Below are positions 1 to 5,527 of a stretch of 8,461 nt of DNA, one piece after another. The stretch covers positions 1 through 8,461 of the forward strand of contig JAOZKP010000122.1 of the NCBI GenBank assembly GCA_029935295.1, given 5' to 3'. The notes beneath the pieces are model-generated. The model had not been told where the DNA came from and searched no databases. It was given only the letters and a program-made list of their open reading frames with translations. How positions within the stretch are numbered: the stretch's first letter is position 1; each line of letters starts with the position of its first letter. Source of the DNA: a bacterium (GTDB taxonomy: Bacteria > Desulfobacterota > Anaeroferrophillalia > Anaeroferrophillales > Tharpellaceae). Both the position numbers and the translations under genes were made by a program.

Positions 1-363
1 CATAAACGGGGTCAAAGCTGGGGTGCTGACGCACCTTCTACCAGCAATGACCCCAATCTTGACAATTTGAGAGAGATAAGCGAACGCTTTACCTGTAAAC
101 GAGTCATATGGCACTGGTCCCGGGGTATATGCCCCCTGATGCCTGTGTCATTTCACGGCTTCCATCTCCCGGTGATATAACCCTAACCCACCAACATCCG
201 TTCTCAAGTAACCTTAACAACCCGTAAAAAGCAATGATCCGACAGGGCAACCGCCTGCCAGCAGGAGCTTACACAAGAAACATCATCGTTGTATGATAAT
301 TGCTTGAGTGAACAAGTCACCTAAAAAAAACAATTGCAATATTAAGTTTTACTGAGGATTATC
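1..363. other. Upstream intergenic region, no convincing gene
   Basis: No convincing coding region is visible. One plus-strand frame is open from the left edge to a TAA at 178-180 (59 codons), but it has no recognisable motif and is short enough to be chance. The stretch contains the long bulged hairpin at 8-54, a short hairpin GGGGTATATGCCCC at 122-135 and a small CCTGC/GCAGG stem at 254-265. The regulator's ribosome binding site (GAGGA, 354-358) lies 5 nt before its ATG. I found no convincing sigma-54 promoter for the regulator; TGATAAT at 294-300 could be a sigma-70 -10 element, but without a good -35. Confidence 0.6.
8..54. repeat. Bulged imperfect palindrome, possibly REP-like
   Basis: The sequence folds into one hairpin with 17 Watson-Crick pairs. 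The outer stem is GGGGTCA (8-14) with TGACCCC (48-54). A symmetric AA/AA internal loop follows, then GCTGG (17-21) with CCAGC (41-45). A one-sided TTCTA bulge (36-40) precedes the inner stem GGTGC (22-26) with GCACC (31-35), closed by a TGAC loop. There is no U-tract on either side, so a simple intrinsic terminator is unlikely. Bulged stems of this size are typical of REP elements mobilised by RAYT (TnpA-REP) transposases, but one copy cannot prove that. A structured 3' end of an upstream transcript is the alternative. Confidence 0.5.
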
Positions 364-1809
364 ATGAACACAGCTAGGATTCTGATTGTCGACGATGAAC
401 GCCTGATTCGCTGGTCCCTTTCCCAACCCCTGATAAAAAGAGGCTATCTTGTCGAAACTGCTGAATCCGGAGCTGAAGCTCAGGAAAAAATGAGCACATT
501 CAAGCCGCAAATGGTTTTGCTTGACATTCGCCTCCCTGACATTAACGGTTTAGAACTGCTTAAACGTTTTAAGAGTGAAGATGAAAATCTCATCGTCATA
601 ATGATTACGGCCTACGCCGATGTCGGCTCAACCATTGAGGCATTCAAATTCGGAGCCGAGGATTATATCGGCAAGCCATTCAACATTGAAACAGTCAAAC
701 AGGTCATCGAACAGGAATTTGCAAAAAAGAAACTTAAAAAACAGGCTGAAGAGTGCAGTCATTCCATAGATCAACAAATTGATGAGGATAGATTAATTGG
801 CAACAGCCCGGAGATGATTGATGTTTTCAAGATCATTAAACGATGTGCGGAAACCAACGACAAAACAGTTTTAATTCTGGGAGAGAGCGGTACCGGCAAG
901 GAACTGGTTGCCAAAGCGGTCCACCTTTACAGCCGCCGCTCAGATGAACCATTCTTTGAAATCAACTGCGCGGCGATCCCGGACCACCTTCTCGAAAATG
1001 AACTATTCGGACATGAAAAAGGGGCTTACACCGATGCCGGGAAGCGCCAGAAAGGAATCTTTGAACTGGCCGATGGCGGCACTGTATTTCTTGATGAAAT
1101 AGGCGATATGCCGTTACCGATGCAGGGTAAGATCTTAAAAGCAATCGAGAATAAACGCTACCGCCGACTCGGCGGCTACGAGGACATTGATATTAATGTA
1201 AGAATAATTGCCGCCACCAACCGGAATTTGAAAGAGATGGTGGACAAAGGCCAGTTCAGGATAGATCTCTATTACCGCATTAATGTTATGACCATTAATA
1301 TTCCGCCCCTAAGAGAACGCAAGGCCGACATAACCCATCTGGCTAAATATTTTTTCAACCTTTTCAACAAAGAGTACAGCCGCAACATAGAGAATATCAG
1401 CCCCATAGCACTCGAACTCATGCTTTCGTACAGCTGGCCCGGGAATGTGCGGGAGCTGCGCAATTCGATCGAGAGAGCAATCATACTTGAAGACGGACGG
1501 ACTTTAACCGCCAGCAATCTAAATCTCTCAAGCAACCCGGAAGCCGGCTCCATACAATTCGAATCGGCTACAGACCAGAAGAACAATTATCACCATAACA
1601 ATGATGACTCCAAAAAAACTCATTCCGCCAATTGTGATAAATTACAGATAAACCTGCCACACGAAGGCATTGCATTTGAGGAGATCGAAAAAAATATCAT
1701 TCTCCAGTCACTTGAAAAACATGCTGACAACCAAACCAGAGCCGCCCGCTTCCTACATCTGAGTCGCGATACTTTACGATACCGTATGAAGAAATTCGGC
1801 CTCATTTAA
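364..1809 (+). CDS. NtrC-family sigma-54-dependent response regulator
   Basis: This 481-residue protein has full NtrC architecture. The receiver (about 5-118) carries the acidic pair D10-D11, phospho-acceptor D54 (VLLDIRLP), T82 and K104. The AAA+ domain (about 143-375) has Walker A GESGTGKE (173-180), the sigma-54 contact loop as GAYTDA (220-225) in place of the canonical GAFTGA, Walker B TVFLDEIG (240-247) and sensor II WPGNVREL (358-365). A polar linker (about 395-430) leads to a C-terminal Fis-type helix-turn-helix (about 453-478). The ATG at 364 has GAGGA 5 nt upstream. It should be a cytoplasmic transcription activator phosphorylated by a histidine kinase; the only kinase in the window is at 3651-5510. 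Three sigma-54 promoter candidates nearby are plausible targets. The GAYTDA variant keeps the key Thr, so activity is expected. The family assignment is very secure; the regulon is inferred. Confidence 0.97.
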   Translation: MNTARILIVDDERLIRWSLSQPLIKRGYLVETAESGAEAQEKMSTFKPQMVLLDIRLPDINGLELLKRFKSEDENLIVIMITAYADVGSTIEAFKFGAEDYIGKPFNIETVKQVIEQEFAKKKLKKQAEECSHSIDQQIDEDRLIGNSPEMIDVFKIIKRCAETNDKTVLILGESGTGKELVAKAVHLYSRRSDEPFFEINCAAIPDHLLENELFGHEKGAYTDAGKRQKGIFELADGGTVFLDEIGDMPLPMQGKILKAIENKRYRRLGGYEDIDINVRIIAATNRNLKEMVDKGQFRIDLYYRINVMTINIPPLRERKADITHLAKYFFNLFNKEYSRNIENISPIALELMLSYSWPGNVRELRNSIERAIILEDGRTLTASNLNLSSNPEAGSIQFESATDQKNNYHHNNDDSKKTHSANCDKLQINLPHEGIAFEEIEKNIILQSLEKHADNQTRAARFLHLSRDTLRYRMKKFGLI

Positions 1810-1905
1810 GCTGCAAAAACAGTAAAAAATCATCAGATCATAACTGTAGATCCGCAACCTTACCAGAACAAGCGAATTGAATCAGAATTGAGCGGCACCA
1901 GGTCG

Positions 1906-1927
1906 TATGCCTATTTTTCAGGGCATA
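1906..1927. promoter_or_regulatory. Candidate activator site, TATGCC-N10-GGCATA
   Basis: This is a perfect 6-bp inverted repeat with a 10-bp spacer, centred about 153 bp upstream of the predicted start of the sigma-54 promoter at 2044-2059. The same TATGCC/GGCATA words recur as the outer arms of the inverted repeat upstream of the cytochrome promoter. An alternative is a weak terminator hairpin of the preceding regulator gene, although its T-run lies in the loop rather than after the stem. Confidence 0.4.
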
Positions 1928-1939
1928 TCTAACAGCAGA

Positions 1940-1961
1940 TGAGACATATCACTCAGTCTCA
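1940..1961. promoter_or_regulatory. Candidate activator site, TGAGAC-N10-GTCTCA
   Basis: This is a perfect 6-bp inverted repeat with a 10-bp spacer. It has the same geometry as the dyad at 1906-1927, with centres 34 bp apart (about three helical turns). It is centred about 120 bp upstream of the predicted transcription start, the usual place for an NtrC-family enhancer. The arm sequence differs from the neighbouring dyad, so the two may bind different proteins, or only one may be real. Confidence 0.4.
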
Positions 1962-2003
1962 GCACTTAAATAAAATGCTCAGTTACCAGAATAACTAGTA
2001 TAG

Positions 2004-2016
2004 TTTCAACAACTTA
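2004..2016 (+). promoter_or_regulatory. Possible IHF binding site
   Basis: TTTCAACAACTTA matches the IHF consensus WATCAANNNNTTR at every defined position except the second. It lies between the candidate enhancer dyads and the -24/-12 promoter, where IHF typically bends DNA to bring an NtrC-type activator to sigma-54 polymerase. The consensus is degenerate and the region is AT-rich, so chance is possible. Confidence 0.35.
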
Positions 2017-2043
2017 ACAGAAAAATAATTAATTATCATTATC

Positions 2044-2059
2044 TGGTATTTTTTTTGCG
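2044..2059 (+). promoter_or_regulatory. Sigma-54 (-24/-12) promoter of the small gene
   Basis: TGGTATTTTTTTTTGC-type element: GG at 2045-2046 and GC at 2057-2058 are separated by exactly 10 bp, the -12 box reads TTGC, and the spacer is T-rich. Against TGGCACG-N4-TTGCW it keeps TGG, the A of the -24 box and TTGC. Transcription should begin near 2070, giving an 84-nt leader before the ATG at 2154. Confidence 0.75.
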
Positions 2060-2153
2060 ATAAACATTGTTCAGCGACAAGCACCAACTGTCAAGATACA
2101 CATCCTATCAAACAGTTTATTTACTGCCTAAATTTACGAGAGGGGTCTGAACA

Positions 2154-2450
2154 ATGAAAACTATCGAAAACGTCAAATTGATGAAGAAAGTTCTGGTTAA
2201 CGAATTAACGCAACTACACCATGTTAATGCTTTCGGCGACAGCAACGAATTGGAACAAATGCGTTTACAAAGCTGGATTATTGACCTGACCTATATTGAA
2301 AAGTTCGGCCTGACCTGTGACAATGACAGTGAAGTAAGTTTCTGGTTCAACGATGACTGCTGGACTCCCCTCTGTGATTACGAAGAGTCTTTCAGGGATT
2401 TCGAGGAACATGAACAGCTCCTGCGTTATGCTGCCTGGCTTAATATGTAA
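2154..2450 (+). CDS. Hypothetical acidic 98-residue protein
   Basis: I do not recognise this family. The protein is 98 residues, clearly acidic (about 19 Asp/Glu against 8 Lys/Arg), and has four tryptophans (41, 64, 70, 95) and three cysteines (55, 69, 74). It has no signal peptide or membrane segment, so it is probably cytoplasmic and globular. The start is well supported: AGGGG (2141-2145) lies 8 nt before the ATG, and a strong sigma-54 promoter lies upstream. An inverted repeat begins at the base after its TAA, and the next gene has its own promoter, so it may be largely monocistronic. Its position suggests it is co-induced with the cytochrome. The C55/C69/C74 set could bind a metal or be redox-active, but this is speculation. 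I am confident it is expressed as a gene, not of any function. Confidence 0.8.
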   Translation: MKTIENVKLMKKVLVNELTQLHHVNAFGDSNELEQMRLQSWIIDLTYIEKFGLTCDNDSEVSFWFNDDCWTPLCDYEESFRDFEEHEQLLRYAAWLNM

Positions 2451-2511
2451 ATATGCCACAAGCGATGCCACCTGTCACTTGAGAACTATCCACCACTTGG
2501 CTGTGGCATAT
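2451..2511. repeat. Perfect 10-bp inverted repeat with nested half-sites
   Basis: ATATGCCACA (2451-2460) is exactly complementary to TGTGGCATAT (2502-2511). With one bulged A, the stem extends by GC/GC (2462-2463 with 2500-2501). ATGCCAC occurs again at 2465-2471, so the region has two direct copies (12-bp period) and one inverted copy, GTGGCAT (2503-2509). It begins immediately after the stop codon of the small gene and lies about 105-165 bp before the predicted cytochrome start. It could therefore be an activator-binding array, a transcript 3'-end stem, or both. No T-run follows it, which argues against a plain intrinsic terminator. Confidence 0.65.
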
Positions 2512-2590
2512 CCCCCAACAATTGGCCCCACCTACCACTAATTGACGGGCCCAATCTCCATTTCACCGGGGTTTCCTATCTATCTCGAGA

Positions 2591-2606
2591 CGGTACAATC
2601 ATTGCT
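2591..2606 (+). promoter_or_regulatory. Sigma-54 (-24/-12) promoter of the cytochrome gene
   Basis: CGGTACAATCATTGCT has GG at 2592-2593 and GC at 2604-2605, exactly 10 bp apart. The -12 box TTGCT fits TTGCW, and the -24 box CGGTAC differs from TGGCAC at two positions. The predicted start is near 2617, giving an 81-nt leader before the ATG at 2698. A 7-bp direct repeat, GTACAAT (2593-2599 and 2607-2613), overlaps it. Confidence 0.65.
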
Positions 2607-2697
2607 GTACAATAGGCTCTGGCTTCATTGATTCACTTCAAATGCAGTCATTACAAACAGCAAGTTGCTTACGTCAACAATCGGGGAGATGCTTCAA

Positions 2698-3582
2698 ATG
2701 AAAGGAATCATAAAAAAATGGCAAAAACCACTTATCATCTGTCTGCTTACCGTCTTCTACGGATGTGTGTCAGCACAGGAAACCCATAAAAAGACCAAAC
2801 CTCAGGATTTACAGCAAAAGACGGTTGCAAGCGCAGAAAGTGACCCCTACGCCCAAGAGATCAAACCTCTGACGACTCAACAGTGCGGACAATGCCATTT
2901 CTCTGTTTTCGAAGGGATCAGAGACAATGGAGGCCGGCATAAAATTCACTGTCGTGAGTGTCATACAACATTCCACTCTTTCCGACCCGGCATGGCCTGG
3001 TCAGACGCTGTTCCTCAATGCACAACCTGTCATGATGAAGCGCATGGCCCCGCCTTTCCGGACTGCTTAAGCTGCCATACTGATCCCCACGCCCCAATCA
3101 GCAGTCTGACCGACCTTGACGTTCTCACAAAAAGCTGCAAAACATGCCATAGTCGACAGGGAAAGGAAGTAATCCAGTTCAAAAGTGCACACACCGAAGT
3201 TAACTGTAACGAATGTCACCATACCAAACATGGATACCGGCCGGACTGTACTGAATGTCATTCTGAGCCGCACACCGATTTTATCGACAATGCCGGCTGT
3301 ATGGGGTGCCATCCAGCCCACTCACCGCGCGAAATCCACTACCCGGTGACGACAGAAAACCAGGTATGCTCCGGCTGCCATGCCGAGGTCAACCAAGTCT
3401 TTGTCAAGAGCAGTAAAAAACACGCATCTTTCAAGTGTGCCTTCTGCCACTCAGATCGTCATAGTTTTATCCCCGACTGCAACAAATGCCACGGCGAGCC
3501 CCACTCCAAAAAGATGATGGCCCGTTTTGAAAATAATTGCACATCATGCCATGGTGACCCACACTCTTTAACCCTGAAATAA
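2698..3582 (+). CDS. Exported dodecaheme c-type cytochrome
   Basis: The 294-residue protein has twelve CxxCH heme c motifs, beginning at about residues 63, 85, 108, 123, 147, 170, 184, 201, 224, 247, 261 and 281. They fall into three tetraheme modules. In each, the first two motifs are 22-23 residues apart, and most motifs are followed by a further His (CxxCHxxxH), suiting bis-His ligation. The N-terminus is a basic stretch plus hydrophobic core, then FYGC (C23, imperfect lipobox) and VSA (signal peptidase I site after A26), so it is periplasmic or a lipoprotein. I chose the ATG at 2698 because GGGGAG (2683-2688) is 9 nt upstream; an in-frame TTG at 2665 would add 11 residues. It should carry electrons to or from the outer surface or a periplasmic reductase; the partner is unknown. 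A sigma-54 promoter at 2591-2606 and a hairpin at 3599-3633 bound the transcript. Confidence 0.93.
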   Translation: MKGIIKKWQKPLIICLLTVFYGCVSAQETHKKTKPQDLQQKTVASAESDPYAQEIKPLTTQQCGQCHFSVFEGIRDNGGRHKIHCRECHTTFHSFRPGMAWSDAVPQCTTCHDEAHGPAFPDCLSCHTDPHAPISSLTDLDVLTKSCKTCHSRQGKEVIQFKSAHTEVNCNECHHTKHGYRPDCTECHSEPHTDFIDNAGCMGCHPAHSPREIHYPVTTENQVCSGCHAEVNQVFVKSSKKHASFKCAFCHSDRHSFIPDCNKCHGEPHSKKMMARFENNCTSCHGDPHSLTLK

Positions 3583-3598
3583 TTTCACACCTCTCTCA

Positions 3599-3633
3599 CT
3601 CCCGGTGCAGGCCCTGCCAGCCTGTGCCGGGAG
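3599..3633. terminator. Hairpin between convergent genes
   Basis: CTCCCGGTGCAGG (3599-3611) pairs with CCTGTGCCGGGAG (3621-3633). This gives a 13-bp stem with two G-T wobbles and a 9-nt loop. It sits 16 nt past the cytochrome stop and 17 nt past the kinase stop on the other strand, so it probably ends or protects both transcripts. Neither side has a clear U-run, so termination efficiency is uncertain. Confidence 0.65.
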
Positions 3634-3650
3634 TACAAATACTTCAGGGA

Positions 3651-5510
3651 TCAACCGGTCTTTCGGAAAACCGGTAAAACAACGGTAAAAGTGCTACCAA
3701 CATCCACCTCGCTGGAGACCAGAATTTTACCGGCATGGTTCTGAATAATACTATAGCTGATCGACAACCCCAAGCCTGTACCTTCTCCGGTTTTACGAGT
3801 TGTAAAGAAGGGATCAAAGATTTTGTTACAGATATTTTTTTCAATACCGACTCCGGTATCCGCAAACTCGATTATAACTGTCTCTTCCACGGCAGAGTAA
3901 TCAGTCATAATTTTCAATTCTCCCCCATCATGCATAGCTTTACGAGCATTAATCAACAAATTTATAAAAACCTGCCTGAGCTCATCGGGATCACTATCTA
4001 TCAGCGGCAGGTTCTCTGAAAAATGCCGGTCCACCTGGATCCCGCCCTTTTTCAGATTGGCTTTTGTGAAAGAGAGAATCTCCTCGAGTATTTTATTAAT
4101 ATCAGTCGGAACAAACTGTTTATCCGACACCCGGGCAAAAGTCAGAAGATTACCTATAATTGATTTGCAGCGTTTTATCTCACGCTCAACATAAACCAGA
4201 TTATTCTGAAAATCCTGACGTTCCTTCTCACTGAGTTCTCCCAGGCTGCGCGATTTAACGGTACTGGAAAAGATCTGAATAAATGCGTATATCCCCGCAA
4301 GAGGATTACTCAACTCATGGGCAATACCGGAGGCAAACTCACCTACAGTTGCCAATTTTGTTGACTGAATCAGTTGCGCCTGGGTCTCAGCCAGCTGCGC
4401 ACCACGCTCAGCAACCCGGGCTTCCAGAGTCTGATTTAAATGTTCTACTGAGTCCCGGGATTTTTTCAAATCACTGACCATTTTATTAAAAGACTCGCTT
4501 AACTCGCCCACCTCATCCCGGGTTCTCACCTGAACATACTGATCAAGGTCACCCTCCGCAATCCGCTTACTGGCCTGCGAAAGCATACGAATAGGCCCTA
4601 CAGTCCGGGAGATAATCAGAATAAAAATCGGCACGACCACCAACATCATCGCGACAACAATCGCACAGGAATTAATTATAACCTTTCTCTTCGCCAGGAC
4701 CATGTCATTGGTAGATTCAAAAACAGCAACCAGTATCTCCTTTTTGAAATTGACTACGAGAGGAGAAAGAATCATTTTAACATTGTGATCGCCACACTGA
4801 AAATGACTGAGAAACGGATCTTCCCGATTCAACACCTTACTCAGCAACTGGGGTGTCACGAAACGACCGAGCTCAATGTCGCAGCTTTTGTGGACTTCAC
4901 TTGAAACTATCAGCCGACCTTTATAATAGATCTGCAAACGATGACTGCCGATTTTTTTCTGTAATTCATTAAGAAAAACGGGATCGATCTCCCGACTCAC
5001 GGTAACAACGGAACGACTCCCGAAGTGATCTTCAATCGGAGCAACTGCCGACAAAGCCAAAGTTGTCTCTGCTTTGTTTTTGTGCACGGTCAATCCGGTC
5101 ATGCGAATCCCCATGGAAGCCAGTCGCCCCAGGCCCGACTGTTTCGAAACTTCATCAACCCCGCTGATATTGGATGAGACCCGGTTCTCTTTCAAAAATT
5201 CCAGCAGATAAATAAGAATCAGACGACTGTCACGGGCCTCGGTTGCATGACTGGCTAATTTTTCAGTATCGGCAATAAACTGGGCATAGAAGGTTAAACT
5301 CTTCTCGATATCAGTAACCATTTCCTGCAACAGACGCACATCGTTGTGGAGTTTTTCGTTAACTCTATCCTCAAGATTCAGGGAAACCAGACCTGTCATT
5401 ATATAAATGCTCAGGGAGCCGGTGATGATTATAACCAGAAAAAAAGGCAGAATAATCTTATTCAAGACTTTATTCTGCCGGGAAAAGAAACCTTTTAATA
5501 AACTTTGCAT
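3651..5510 (-). CDS. Membrane sensor histidine kinase (Cache-like, HAMP, HisKA, HATPase)
   Basis: This is a 619-residue sensor kinase. Transmembrane segment 1 is at about 18-40 and segment 2 at about 277-300; between them lies a periplasmic region of about 235 residues that looks like a double-Cache sensor. HAMP spans about 301-353, followed by a coiled coil (about 350-385). The H-box GIAHELSNP holds the phospho-acceptor H398. The ATP-binding domain has an N-box around N517/N521, DTGVGI (551-556), the F-box IFDPFFTTR (564-572) and GEGTGLGLS (575-583). All catalytic motifs are intact. The H-box is of the NtrB type, which commonly partners NtrC-class regulators, supporting pairing with the regulator at 364-1809. 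The gene lies 17 nt behind the binding-protein gene on the same strand, so the two are probably co-transcribed and the receptor may dock on this periplasmic domain. The upstream ribosome binding site (AAGG/TTGGA) is weak. Family assignment is secure; the stimulus is unknown. Confidence 0.95.
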   Translation of the reverse strand: MQSLLKGFFSRQNKVLNKIILPFFLVIIITGSLSIYIMTGLVSLNLEDRVNEKLHNDVRLLQEMVTDIEKSLTFYAQFIADTEKLASHATEARDSRLILIYLLEFLKENRVSSNISGVDEVSKQSGLGRLASMGIRMTGLTVHKNKAETTLALSAVAPIEDHFGSRSVVTVSREIDPVFLNELQKKIGSHRLQIYYKGRLIVSSEVHKSCDIELGRFVTPQLLSKVLNREDPFLSHFQCGDHNVKMILSPLVVNFKKEILVAVFESTNDMVLAKRKVIINSCAIVVAMMLVVVPIFILIISRTVGPIRMLSQASKRIAEGDLDQYVQVRTRDEVGELSESFNKMVSDLKKSRDSVEHLNQTLEARVAERGAQLAETQAQLIQSTKLATVGEFASGIAHELSNPLAGIYAFIQIFSSTVKSRSLGELSEKERQDFQNNLVYVEREIKRCKSIIGNLLTFARVSDKQFVPTDINKILEEILSFTKANLKKGGIQVDRHFSENLPLIDSDPDELRQVFINLLINARKAMHDGGELKIMTDYSAVEETVIIEFADTGVGIEKNICNKIFDPFFTTRKTGEGTGLGLSISYSIIQNHAGKILVSSEVDVGSTFTVVLPVFRKTG

Positions 5511-5527
5511 CTGTCCAACCTTAAAGC

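Larger units (their letters stand above)
1810..2153 (+). other. Regulatory intergenic region
   Basis: This 344-bp gap has no gene and the layout expected of an enhancer-dependent promoter. Two 22-bp dyads lie at 1906-1927 and 1940-1961, about 150 and 120 bp before the predicted transcription start. A possible IHF site lies at 2004-2016. The -24/-12 element at 2044-2059 is followed by an 84-nt untranslated leader and a good ribosome binding site (AGGGG, 2141-2145) for the small gene. A perfect AACTA-gta-TAGTT palindrome sits at 1993-2005. No obvious terminator directly follows the regulator gene, so some read-through is possible. Confidence 0.65.

Noticed and set aside
109..124. Perfect TGGCAC upstream of the regulator gene as a sigma-54 -24 box
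   Set aside because: The position where GC is required (122-123) reads GG, and no TTGC lies at the right spacing.
1..180. Plus-strand frame open from the left edge to TAA at 178-180 as the end of a gene
   Set aside because: The 59 codons show no recognisable motif and include the long palindrome; this length of open frame is not rare by chance.
244..259. GG-N10-GC at 245-258 as a sigma-54 promoter for the regulator
   Set aside because: The spacing fits, but the flanking bases match the consensus poorly (CTGCC at -12, GGGCAA at -24). Such a spacing alone is expected by chance in a region this long.
962..1805. Minus-strand open frames inside the response regulator gene
   Set aside because: They are antisense shadows of a strongly conserved coding sequence and have no family motifs or ribosome binding sites.
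3735..4477. Plus-strand open frames inside the histidine kinase gene
   Set aside because: They are antisense to a complete kinase with intact motifs; no independent coding evidence was seen.
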